Source: Cantharellus purpuraceus
Lineage: Eukaryota > Basidiomycota > Agaricomycetes > Cantharellales > Hydnaceae
NCBI GenBank assembly: GCA_025174535.1
Contig: JALBUN010000003.1
Span: forward strand, 682,001 to 746,000
Direction: 5' to 3'
Length of the DNA: 64,000 bases
Part shown: positions 1-12,189 of the stretch, piece after piece
Layout: each line of letters starts with the position of its first letter
Position numbering within the stretch: position 1 is the first letter of the stretch
The notes under the pieces: generated by a model
The model's database searches: none
Told to the model about the DNA's origin: nothing
Seen by the model: the letters and a program-made list of their open reading frames with translations, nothing else
Program-made: the position numbers and the translations under genes

Positions 1-212
1 CTGGAAATCAACGCCGCGGTGATGAATGGCCCGCAGAAGCGGAGACAGAAAGTGTCTTCAATCGACACGTGCTCGTGGTGGCGATGTAAGTGGACCTTTG
101 TGGGCGGAGATGGTCCATATCCGGCAGTGAATAATTGCTCTCGAGATCTGAACTCTTTTTGTTCGCACCACCACGACCGCCTGTTTCTCTCTGGTCTAAG
201 CCATCTCACGCC

Positions 213-1735
<1,523 letters not shown>

Positions 1736-3736
1736 CTTCATCTAATGCACCCTTTACCCACATTTGATTTCGGGGCGTAATTTTCGTTTCGTCCATGTTT
1801 CTATTGCATACCACATCTAAGTAGGACATCTTACTAATGTAGCGATGGGCGTTCATGTATGATACAGAAATATCCGTGTAATTCACCATTACCGAGAATT
1901 CCCAAATTGGGCTGTTGAACCTTTACTGAATTAGTCCTGTGGTGTTCAAACATTGTTTTGGAAGAGAACTACATCGCAAATTGGTGAAGATTGGGTTATG
2001 CAGGTTCGGGTTGATCCGACAATGACGGCAATTGTGGCATCGGTGGCTCCCTGAAGTGTCTCAACGCCTGTGCTCCATGCACCCGATCATTGGCGGAATA
2101 AACTTCTCGTGTCGTGAGGTTTCTGCAACGTTCCGGAGATAACTCAACAACAAGGATGTCCACCATATGCACGGCTAAGCACTGCCTACATGCCTCTCCA
2201 TGCATAGGCATTCCAACGCAGTGAATAGACGCACACTAGACGGTTTTTTTTTCTTGCAAAGGATGCATACTCAAGTAGCACCAGGCGTAGCTCTCGGTTT
2301 GTGAACACCGGTATCGCTGAGCAACCATAAAAAAAAAATTGCGCGGGCAAGTTGAGGGAATCTCATGGCAAAGCGCTAGCAGGGTTGCTATCACGATGGA
2401 TAGGTGATAACTTCTTAATCTTATAGAAGAAGTGTAGTCACGATTGAGTACGCAGGAAGTGTCGAAGGACTCAGGCTGTATTCAATATCTAGGTAGTGGT
2501 GCATACTCGTTTCGCCTTTGGTTACGGAGCGCGGGTAAGTGACCAGAGTTCGAGAAATGAGCCTCATATGAGTTGTATTACAGTAACTTGTTTCGCTTCC
2601 GAGGAAAGGCGTTGATGATGACAACGCAAAGCGCTGAAGAATAAGCTAAATAAAGCATGCCTGGATCCAAGATGGGAGATTTACGACCACAGTACGGCTA
2701 AGGTAGCCATTGGACAATATTCCTCTTTAGCTGTTGGTGGACAAGGAATAAAGCGATGGTCCTTGGATACTTCATGTCGTAGATGTTAGATTATGTAAAT
2801 CCGTACGAATGTTAGAAGTTATGGAATTGCAACATTTGACACTTTTCCTTGCTTCCATGCCAATGGATTCCTAATTCCTGTTGTACGTAGAGGCTGTGGC
2901 AAATTAGGAAATGTAGCGAGTTTCCCGTCGGTCATGTTAAATTTTTACCGGCACAACTAGTGCCTCCCAGTCGTTGTTACTATCGTTCATAGTAAAACCT
3001 TATCGAGAGAAAGAATATCTATCCCAAATCCCTGCCTTAGCGGTGTCAACCTTGAATCTGTGGCAGACATGGGCACCAGTAGAAATAAGTCGATCTAAGA
3101 GTGACACAATACGCGACAAGGCAAACGCGTTAACTGCCTTTGAACTCAATGAGAAGGCGCATGAAATGGAAGGTCAACCAAATACAGCAGCTAGAAACCC
3201 TCCTCAAACAGCTGAGCAGCTATTGAAGGATATGAAAGAGTCCCATATTAACATGTTTAAGCATTTCAGGCTCTGAGACTGCATTCCAGGGGAAGGTCCT
3301 GATTCACTAGGCGAATGTGGCAGAATAGAATGACGCAAGGCATCATGAGACTGGAAGATTGTCAACTGCATAAAGTGCTGTCAGATCGAGGATGCAGCAG
3401 ATGGTGCATAGAGCAGACAACGGTACGGGAGACATCACAAACGGTAGAAGAGACTAAAGGCAAGGGTAGACGAGACGAGAGTGGATCAATACGAAAGTGG
3501 ACGGTGTTTACCTGACTCGTCAAATTGAGAGTCCACTCAGTTTAATAACCCACTTGTGAGGCGGACTCCCCCTGCTATCATCGAATCAAGTTACCTATAC
3601 TTCACTTCGACTGAAACTGCGGTGTATCAATGTTCCTTCTTCACCAGAATCGTTTAACGTTCAACGTTCAACATGCAGCTTGAGTAACTCGCGGGTTCAA
3701 AATTTATCAGCGCTAATTCCTCCAGTGAGAAGTACC
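1736..3736. other. intergenic stretch, no recognised gene
   Basis: Two kilobases between the MAP kinase and NOC4. Several short open frames exist, the longest being 100 codons at 2974-3276 (+). None shows a domain I recognise, and none joins through plausible splice sites to a longer product. The 2974-3276 frame is hydrophilic and charged toward its end, so a small orphan gene cannot be excluded. Short A/T homopolymers lie near 2245 and 2330. Confidence 0.4.
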
Positions 3737-5894
3737 ATGCCTGTTCCTTCCTCCCTTCCTTTAACCAAAAAGCGAAAGACAGCGCATGTGGCTGATATAG
3801 AACGTTTCGAAGAAACACTTACTGTCGCCTTGTCCGAGTCCGCTTCCCTTAATCCCTTAGCAGATTTGACAGGCCTCACTGCGGCACTCACCGACCCGCA
3901 AGACCTGCACAAAGCGATCTATGCTCTCTATCGTGTTTTTGTGCTTATTATTGATTCTGGCCGTCTTATTGGTGATCGAAAGGAAGGAGAGGAGGCCAAG
4001 GCAGTTCGTTCATGGCTAAATGAGAGGCTGGCGGAGTACACAATCGTGTTATGCAGATGCCTGAGGCATGGTCACAAGGGCATCAGGGTGAGTAGCACGC
4101 TTTATTCCTTTGGGTCGTATTGATCTCAATCCACTGCATTGCGTTGCGCCAGACATCGGCACTTGAAATCCTTCTTTCCATCCTAAAGCATCTCTCCGAA
4201 TCATTTTCCAAGTCCACGTCGCAGCCACAGATTCATGTGTCGCACTTTCGTAAAATTGTCAATGGTATATTACTTAGCGACGTGAGTGATGGGAAGCTTG
4301 ACCCCGACGTCCGAGATCACTTTGTGGCCACTTGGTTCAGTGTTCACGACGACATACGGTGGTTCTTCCTAAGAGAGTCTGCGTACGTTATCTTGGATCA
4401 TTGCTTTCCGATGATCATGATTGAGTGTGTTGAATTAGAATCATTCTTCGCTCGCCACAACCCCTGGCCAATACTCATCTTCCTGAAAATATGTTGTCCA
4501 TCCTCGAGCGGCTCACGACCATGCCCACTGTTGCGTCGGAAATAAACAAATTTTGGGTCCCCTCCTTTGAGAAAGCTCCTCCAAAGACTTCGCTTTCCCC
4601 TCCGCGAGAGGACGCAGATGATGACGTTGAGACGGAAGATAATTGGCGTGTTTTCTTCGACACGCCTGATATTCCGTCCCCTCTCCCCAATTCCCAATCA
4701 GGAAAAGGCCAGAGCCAGCGGGTTTACCGCCTGTCCACACATCAGAGTTTACATTCGCTTGCCTCGCACCGTACGCAGTTTACCGTATGCTGGATGGCAC
4801 TTCTGCCACATCTGTCCGCGTCGACGGCACTGTCAACACGGGCACTGAACTTCCTACATCAAGGGGTGATGCCACATCTGAATAAGCCACTGAGGTTGAT
4901 GGATTGGATTGGAGGATGTGTAGATTTCGGTAAGTATATTCCTAATCCAACATCATCATTAATGATGATGTATGGGGTCATGAAATAGGTGGATCGGTCG
5001 GGCTACTGGCCATAAATGGACTTTTTACGTTGATGCAAGAGTACAACTTGTGCGTACCAATGTCACCACATGCCTACGTCTTGCTGTTTACTGTTGTGTC
5101 CCAGGGATTACCCTAACTTTTATACACGGCTGTACGCCTTCCTCACACGCGACCTACTCCACCTTAAATATCGGGCCCGATTCTTCCGGCTCACAGAGTT
5201 GTTCCTGTCCTCCAGGTGTGGAGTGTCAACCTTCTCATTTATAATCATGCCAAGAACTACTATTCTAGTCACCTCCCTGCAACGTTGTTGGCATCGTTTA
5301 TCAAGCGCCTCTCACGCCTCTCACTCTCTGCCCCACCTGCTGCTATCGTCATGTTAATTACATTCACGTACAATGTCTTAAAGAGACATCCCGCATGCAT
5401 GGTCATGATTCACCGCGATGCAAGTGATATTGATTCAGGTGCGTATACATGTAGTGTTGCTCATGTTTCATTTATTTAATATCTGGTGCTCAGATCCTTT
5501 TGATGCGAAAGAGCCTTCTCCATACTTAACAAATGCTCTGTCATCATCCCTGTGGGAATTAGTGTCTCATCAGAACCATTACCATGCTCCTGTGGCCACT
5601 CTAGCCCGTATATTCTCTGAGGCGTTCACAAAGCCTGGTTACGTTATGGAAGATTTCCTAGATCACACATACGGTACCGTAGGCAACCTTCCATTTCTAT
5701 ACATTTACCTCTTTCATTGACCTGAGTACATTGCATAGCTGTTTGACACTGAGGCCAACCGTAAGATAAGACGGGACCCTCCCCTGGCTATTGAACTAAG
5801 GAAAGGTTTGTTTCCATCGGCACGAGAAGAGGATGCCGAAGGTGACGTGCCTGGTGTTGGGACTGACGTAGTCAGTGAATTATGGTCGTTCTAA
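3737..5894 (+). CDS. NOC4: nucleolar complex protein 4 (CBF/MAK21 family)
   Basis: Nucleolar factor for 40S subunit assembly and export (Noc4/Utp19, which pairs with Nop14 in yeast). The chosen start ATG 3737 (MPVPSSLP) precedes a basic KKRK stretch. The open frame continues upstream but has no ATG before it. The C-terminal CBF domain is clear: YPNFYTRLYAFL (about 5107), LKYRARFFRLTELFL, then HLPATLLASFIKRLSRLSL across an intron, and the VLKRHPACMVMIHR block. An acidic linker (REDADDDVETED) lies in the middle. At least seven introns, several joining different frames. The end VVSELWSF and stop TAA 5892-5894 match the usual length of about 550-600 residues. Strong family assignment; exact internal exon borders are by eye. 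Confidence 0.9.
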
Positions 5895-6014
5895 CGCTTT
5901 GTCGGCTATATTGGTATTTGAACCTTTGGAACAATCATGATGATTATCAAGGCATGCACGGGACTTTTTCCGGCAGGGATAACTCGATTATCGGATTACA
6001 ACTGTAAGACACCA

Positions 6015-7360
6015 CTAGACTTCTGCTCGTAGTCGGGCCAAGATAGCTCTTACAAGACCTGGCACGTCATTACAAGCGGAATGCACACCGACAAGTTCCT
6101 GAATATCAATATCAATGTCCGAGTCAATGAGATGAGCCTCTGCAATCTGCCGTGTATTGGGCATGAAGAGGAGGGCAAGTGTTGCTTTGCGACCTTTCGG
6201 GAACGAATAAGTGAGCCGAAGTTCGTTGTCGGAAGGCGTTTCGAATTTGTCTAGGGACATGAGTGACTTATGTAAGGACACGGCAGCGGAATACCTTAGG
6301 GCGAAGGCGTGGGGTGAGGTGATTTCTCGTGAAAAAGGCAAAGTGGCACGCACCAATCATTCAGTGCAGGCCATCGACTGTCCTCTTCTAGACGTTGTGT
6401 CCGTTTCAGTTCTTCTTCCTTTGCTGCGCGTTCCACTTTCAGTCGCTCCACGTCTTTCACACTCTCTTTAACGCGGTTCTTAACCTCTGTTGCACGCTCG
6501 TTGATCTCGAGAAGTGTTGCGTCCATGGTCACCATCTGTTCCTCCTGTTCATCGGCGATTTCTTTCGCAGCGCTTAGAGTCAGCCGTGGGGCGGGATGTG
6601 CAGCGTGTAGGCGTATAAGAGCGAGGCGTGCGTCAAGGATTTGTTGTGTGAGGGTGGCAGCTTCCTTTGTCGCAGATTGGGCACGGTCATGAACTGTGAA
6701 TGTATACCGCTAAGGAGGACTTTTGATGGGATTGGTATGGCTCACTGACCCTGGTTAACGAGGAGTGCCTTCCGTTTTATCTTTTCATACGTCTCTGCAA
6801 GGTAAACCTTGTCTTCCTTCAACAACTGTTTCCGCTTCTCATTGGTCTCCTCTAACAATCGTCACGAGGCGTTGATGATTGGGACATGTCTTCAGGAAAA
6901 ATCAACGCACTTAGTTGCTCATTGTTTTCGGCATCTATACCGGGTTCGTCAGGACTAACAATGAACTTGACATACTTGTCCTTGGCGTGCTGCTCGATAT
7001 AATGAAACTTAAGCTTCCTAAGAAATGACTATCAAAGACGCGTATCAGTCATGGACCCCACATTTAATAAGTAGAACTACGAATCACTTGTTGGGCCTGA
7101 ACATCAGATGCGACAATGCGCGGATTGGTGGGGTTGCTTGACAAGGAGGAATCGCTGAGATTAGAGAAGTCCTTTTGACGAAATTGGTTCTTCAGGTCGG
7201 TTATTGTAAGTTCTGACGATTCAAGCTCCTTCTGGAGGGATAAGGCGCGCTCAAGCTCTGGGGAGCGAGCGGGAGCAGCATCTATCATCGTGGCTAAACG
7301 CGTCTCGTCACGGTACAAGGTCGCGGTCACGTGATCCTTGTTTGAGTGTGTGCGATCCAT
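6015..7360 (-). CDS. SOS7: kinetochore protein Sos7
   Basis: Probable Sos7, a coiled-coil subunit that partners the KNL1/Spc105 kinetochore scaffold in fungi. Start ATG at 7360 (MDRTHSNK), with an upstream in-frame ATG at 7429 as the alternative. The diagnostic block LKFHYIEQHAKDKYVKFI (about 7000) is the conserved opening of the Sos7 coiled-coil domain. It is followed by acidic FPED sequence and long heptad-rich helices (LEETNEKRKQLLKEDKVYL, LEINERATEVKNRVKESVK). The C-terminus ends in a small folded region (LRLTYSFPKGRKATLALLF). Several short introns. It is convergent with NOC4, with about 120 bp between the stop codons. The family call rests on the coiled-coil motif and architecture; fast-evolving kinetochore proteins are easily missed, so this entry deserves a profile search. 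Confidence 0.8.
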
Positions 7361-7902
7361 GCCATGCGACTGGTTACTCACACCTAACAGGCACATACGT
7401 AAGTGGATAAAGGTATGATAGATGAGCATGTAAATTTATTCACAAATCACAGTCGGTTTTTACATTTCACAGCATGCCTTCCTTAGTGCCTTGGAGTGCC
7501 GTAATGTTAGGTGTGAAGGGCCATGGCAGCCGTGTTTGATACGTCTCAACTCTAGCATGTATTCAACCGTCTCCCCTGCTCACGACATGAAACTCGCGTC
7601 AGATCGAATCAGTGGTTGGAGTATGGGCCATGGAAAGTGCGCAAGACCGCTATATCATGCTGGATATGTATATAATTCCATTGGCACGCAGACAGTGCCA
7701 TTCCTGGGGGCCCGCCGGATCGCTCTCGGACACCTAGTCTGACAGCCCGAAGCGAATTTCTTCAGTTGTGAGTTGCTTGTCTGGCAATGTAGTCTATGAA
7801 CCTCTACTCCCAAGCTCCACCACCGCATCATGGATAGAAGAGAGTGCAACCATACATGATCGACGCTACAATAAGTAGCTATAGCGGCAGTGGCCCTATC
7901 AA
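7361..7902. other. intergenic, nothing recognised
   Basis: Upstream region of Sos7 and 5' flank of the tRNA. It holds short open frames on both strands but no coding signal I trust. It probably contains the Sos7 promoter. Confidence 0.4.
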
Positions 7903-7988
7903 GGGCGCTTGGTTTAGGGGTATAACGTTCGCTTAGCAACTGCTGTTGTGGCTGCGAACGGTCCTGGGTTCGATTCCCAGAGCGTCCA
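7903..7988 (+). tRNA. tRNA-Ala(AGC) with a 14-nt intron
   Basis: Cloverleaf folded by eye. The acceptor stem GGGCGCT pairs with AGCGTCC (7981-7987), discriminator A 7988. The D-arm has GTT/AAC stem pairs with an AGGGGTAT loop. The anticodon stem is TTCGC (7928-7932) with GCGAA (7954-7958). The T-arm is CTGGG-TTCGATT-CCCAG (7964-7980). The anticodon AGC lies at 7935-7937, and position 37 (A7938) is followed by an intron at 7939-7952, the canonical site. The acceptor stem carries a G3-U70 wobble (G7905 with T7985), the main alanyl-tRNA synthetase identity element, which independently supports Ala. Confidence 0.9.
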
Positions 7989-8624
7989 GAGGTTTTTGTT
8001 CTTTTTTCGTCTCTTGAGAAATTTCAGATTTTATTATCGGTGGTATTTTTTAAATCCAGCAACTGCCATTTTCTGGTGGTGGGTTCCAATATCACCACAA
8101 TCCTGCAGGCGTACAGAAATACTCCTTATCAACGGTATCGCTGCTTCTCAATACCATTGGTGTATCCGATCCAACACGGAATCACTAGCTAGTCTAGCTT
8201 TGTCAGAAGCACACAGCCCGTGCCTCTGGCTATAACTGAGGCCACGAAGTGGACCGAAGAATGGATCCAGAGAAACAAGATCTATCTCGCTCAAGAAATC
8301 GTGGTAAAATATAATTCGGACGTGGATATACCCTGCTTGACAATCATCTGGTACCCCGACTTACCAGTTACTTTAATATTTAAATAAGAAAATACTATAT
8401 AAGTGATGGATGACGCCAAACCGCCATAGTCCAAGTGTCCCAGGAGTATGATTCTCTTCTCTCTTCCGCCACACATTCTCACACCTCATTCGTTGACGCC
8501 GCACGTCCATACTCGCTATACCGTACCCCCGTCTGACCACCGGCATATGTCACTGGATCACCCATTGCACTACACGACGACAGACAAATGCATGAGCCAA
8601 CTCCCATGCAGGCCTTAAAAATGA
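7989..8624. other. intergenic, nothing recognised
   Basis: Between the tRNA and the 3' end of the antiporter gene. AT-rich around 8370-8400. No gene supported. Confidence 0.4.
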
Positions 8625-10577
8625 TCAAAAAACTCGCCTATACGCCCGCCTTTCACATATATCTCCACCAGGAGCGCGGTGCCCGATCGTACTCCCTTCC
8701 CCCCTGGTTGGACCCGAGTCGGTATACGCTCGCGCGTGTGGTGTCTCACTAGCGTCAAGTAATGGATCCCCCTCCGTAGGCAGCCTATCATCTGTCCCCA
8801 CCTCGTTCGCATCGGGACTACTACCCGCTTGGCCAGCCTTAAACCGCGATACCACTACATATGCCACAAGGCATCAGGCGTGCTAAGCCACACGTATAAG
8901 TATTATACCAAGAAACGCACACATGATCAGCGGTGCAGACGTCCCGTGCACGAGAATGCTGCAGAATATGAAAAACGTCGTCGCTGCAATTATATTATTC
9001 CGCGATGCGAAATCATCAGGTAGCCTTTCTGTGGCCATCAAGGCATAATATAATGCGCCGATCCCAATGGGTCCTTTGGAAAAGAATGAGTTTTAATCCT
9101 ACAACACTGACATATGAGAAAGTGCGCACCGAAGTAGCCGGTGAACAGAGCCTGCACGTCACATCAGAAGACAGTTCTTTGTGTGGATGACGGATGGGAC
9201 AACGTACTTCTTTCCGTGTCTTGATGAGCGGTGTGATCTTGTATAAAGCCAGGACCACTGGTAGCCGGCGCAACAGGAGTACCAGCACGCCCACCAGGAT
9301 GAGGTTGGGGAGAGGCAAAAATGTCGGGTCAATCCACGTAGAGAATGGCAGGATCGTGCCTAAAGGACACATGAAGCTGCCATGCAACTCGCGTCATATC
9401 ACTTACGACCTACCTAGAACCAGGAACACTGCTGAGTCGAAAAACAATTCCACCCCTTCACTAAAATGTGAATGTAAGTCTTCCGCTCTAATCCGATCCG
9501 TCCTAACACCTCCATCAGCATACTGTCACGTGCCAAGCAATAAACCGAAAGCATTACCAGTTAAGTGCCGTCCCTGCAAAGAAACATGCCAAAAGCCCGT
9601 TTGTCCCCAGGACTTCGCCTGCACCAATCGTGAATAGCGCAAGGGCAACGGAAAACACAAGCATGCTCTCTCGATCGATCGTTCCAGCTCTTCGGGCATA
9701 CTTGAGCCCTTTGCGCGCGACATAACCGATGACGACGCCAAGCATCGAGCCGAACAAGACATCATATAGCACAGTGTGGAGGACAAAAGCGCGAAGGGTT
9801 TCGCGAGGATTGAAGGAATTCAAAACCGCGAATATTGGAATGAACAGGAAGGGTGTACCTTGAAATTGATATTGTCTTATTGTACGATGAGATGTAGATT
9901 ATGAGGGCTTACCGAAACCATCATTTAGCCCTGATTCCGCGATGAGCAGTTCCCGGACATGTCGCGGTATATGGCGCTCGGCACTGAGTGGGATGTCATT
10001 AAATGGTATGAATAAGACGCACCACCTACTATATGCCTTTGACCACACTATTCGCCAACACTGGGTCTGTTGGCCTGAAAAATAACCCATGTGTCAGTGA
10101 CAACTTCAAGGAAAGAAACAGACGCTATATTGACGCTATACATGCCCCAATGATCAGCGCCTCCGCCCACGTCGTCTGGGGCAGTACCGCCTTGACGAGC
10201 AAGCTCGAAATGAGCCATCCGACCGTCATCACGGGGATCAGCATCACTACCATACTGCGGACATTCGCTCTTTCCAAAAGCCATCTGCTTGGAAGGGTGC
10301 TCGCTGCAAATAGGACCTGGATCCCGATAATAATGCGGCAGAACCAGGTCAGCGACTCGCGCGCTGCGTCATGTGTGAAGTCTTTATCCCATCCTTCGGG
10401 GAAAAACCACAGGAGGTTGAGGGTCTTTGGCGAGAGTATGACACCGAGGAGAGTAGAGAGAAGGGGTTCGGAGAGGAAAAGCGTTTCCTTGAGGATGCGG
10501 GAGTACAGGCCAAAGGCGAGAACGAAAACGCCCAGGAAGAGACATGAAAGGGCGCGGACGTCGGCGTATATCTTCAT
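8625..10577 (-). CDS. Na+(K+)/H+ antiporter, Nha1/Sod2-like
   Basis: Plasma-membrane cation/proton exchanger of the fungal Nha1/sod2 type. The start ATG 10577 (MKIYADVRALSC) leads straight into TM1. Hydrophobic segments follow: LFLGVFVLAFGLY, LLSTLLGVIL, and the TDPVLANSVVK block across an intron (about 10060). LLIAESGLNDGFG (about 9920) carries the ESGLND ion-binding signature. Further blocks are VLFGSMLGVVIGYVARKGL, ACFFAGTALNW, EGVELFFDSAVFLVLG and GYFGPIGIGALYYA (split by introns). At least seven introns. I infer the last one at 8855-8908 (54 nt, CTGAT branch-like), joining the final membrane segment in phase to a short polar tail (SSPDANEVGTDDRLP) that ends at 8625. Without that splice the protein would stop at TAG 8883-8885. 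The tail is shorter than in yeast Nha1. Confidence 0.87.
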
Positions 10578-11352
10578 GGTATCCTTTAAATGTATAAGAA
10601 AAAGAACAATGAGCCTGAGACGGCTCTCGTCTTGTAGTGGGTGCAAAGATCACGTGATGATGAAATATCACGCACGTGACCAGTGGCGTACTCCTGAACG
10701 GGAAGGAAAAGCACGTCCTAGGCACGAAATATCGATAGATGATTGACTACCTCATTGTGCACGAATATCTAATCACATTATGCCGAAGCTTGTAATGCAC
10801 AGTCTACTCGTGAAAGGGTGGTATTCGACAAACCTAGAGCTTTGAAGAAAGTTGGTTATCGTGCCCAGCAGTGGCACAGAGCTTGAGCCGATTTGCTTAT
10901 ATACAGTCGCCTTATAGCTAGTCCCCCAAACGTTCGTACGGGGCGTCAGATTTAAATACAAATTTTCGACAAGATTACATGTCAGCTGCTCGTGTAATAG
11001 GAGACTAAAAATATCTACCTCAGTCTTGTGAAAGCAAAAGACTGAGGTGTTAAATACACTTAAACTGCTTAGATATTCTCAGTTAAATGCCCCATCAGCG
11101 ACGGTCTGTAGAGACCAACACTTGTGTAACATACATTAGGTCGCTCTTCTATTCTAACACATTGCAGCCGCAGAAGAACAAGTACATAACACATTTTACT
11201 GTGAGACTCCGCTGCACGTGAAATAAGATCGCCAGGAGATAGAAACTTTTTCTATGATGCGATCTATTTTGGTTACAGAAGTTGCTGTTAAAGAATTGAT
11301 GTTCTCCAAGCTCACCGCGACACTCTGGAGTTGACTTTCGTTGTTCTTAAAC
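10578..11352. other. intergenic flank between the antiporter and the copia element
   Basis: Contains the antiporter promoter and, at 11017-11048, a 10-bp perfect inverted repeat (ACCTCAGTCT / AGACTGAGGT) with a 12-nt loop. This is nested inside outer arms ATATCTA (about 11011) and TAGATAT (about 11070). A minus-strand open frame at 11196-11352 looks mildly protein-like but is cut by the retrotransposon and I do not recognise it. Confidence 0.4.
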
Positions 11353-11492
11353 TGTAGAAGCGCTAGTATGCTCTCTGCCATACATAGCGCGCGCTTAGTA
11401 TTAGTCAGGTCATGTATAGTTGCCCAAGGACGCGTACAAATACTATACATACAGTTTTCACTCCGACTACCACTACAATAAGTTGCTCAACA
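11353..11492 (+). repeat. copia 5' LTR
   Basis: 140 bp, TGTAGAAG...CTCAACA, matched by the 3' LTR at 15670-15810. Very short for an LTR. Confidence 0.93.
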
Positions 11493-11504
11493 GGTTATGG
11501 GCCC
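11493..11504 (+). other. copia primer-binding site
   Basis: GGTTATGGGCCC directly after the 5' LTR. It is complementary, with one mismatch, to the anticodon stem-loop of fungal initiator tRNA-Met. This is the half-tRNA priming mode known for copia-type elements. Inference from position and complementarity. Confidence 0.6.
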
Positions 11505-11541
11505 TGTTGCTGCATAATTACAACAGAATTATTTACCCATA

Positions 11542-12189
11542 ATGACCACTATGCAACTCGACTATATCACAACTACTGGGAATGGGTTCTTGACATTCCC
11601 AAAACTCAACTCAACGAACTTCTACTCATGGAAGAACAATATGGAGACAGTGCTGTACGGGCTGAACCAAATGGTGATGGTTCAAGGTACAGTTCCCAGG
11701 CCAGAGCCAACGGATGTGATGGCACCAAAAGCAGCTGAGATGGCAGCCATGGCTGCATGGGACCTCCACGCTGGAAGGGCATATATGGAAATTGCCCTGT
11801 GCATTGAAGACAAGTGGAAGCAACCCATAATGGGTAACCGTGATCCAGTGAAGGCCTGGAAAGCCTTGGAGGACATGTATGGAGCAAGCATGGATGGCAT
11901 CCATGCAGTGCTGTTCACGCAGATAACAACCATAAGGTACACGGCCGGGATGCCAATCCAGACGCACCAGCTTAAAATGGAAGAGGTCCGGCAGAAGCTC
12001 ACAGCAGCTGGGCAGAGCGTACCTGATTCACAATTCCTTTCATACTTCTTAAACTCCTTACCCGCTAGCTTGACCAATTCACTACTACAGTCAATCATGC
12101 TACAGAAACCGTTGCAAGTGTCACACAGAGACTCAGACAAATGGAGCTCCGCCGTGAACTGCATGGTGAAGACAGTACAGGATTACTAG
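11542..12189 (+). pseudogene. gag: copia gag, N-terminal part
   Basis: Starts MTTMQLDY. It contains LTFPKLNSTNFYSWKNNME, the usual copia Gag opening, and KAWKALEDMYGA in the UBN2-like domain. The frame changes near 12095-12110: family-like sequence (TVASVTQRLRQMELRREL) continues in the frame of the downstream pol segment, while this frame runs to an accidental TAG at 12187-12189. A single-base indel is the simplest explanation; a programmed -1 shift is the alternative, but it would fall inside Gag, which is unusual. Confidence 0.85.

Noticed and set aside
2974..3276. 100-codon frame as an orphan gene
   Set aside because: No domain, no clear splice partners and no promoter signal; kept only as a remark in the intergenic entry.
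8883..8885. TAG as the true end of the antiporter
   Set aside because: A 54-nt intron (8855-8908) with good donor and acceptor joins in phase to a polar tail, which is more typical of the family. The shorter form remains a minor option.
10033..10746. 237-codon plus-strand frame
   Set aside because: It lies opposite conserved antiporter exons and has no domain; it is a shadow frame.
11196..11450. Minus-strand frame running into the copia 5' LTR
   Set aside because: Part of it is LTR sequence, and the remaining residues match nothing I know. Joining it across the empty site does not give a longer frame.
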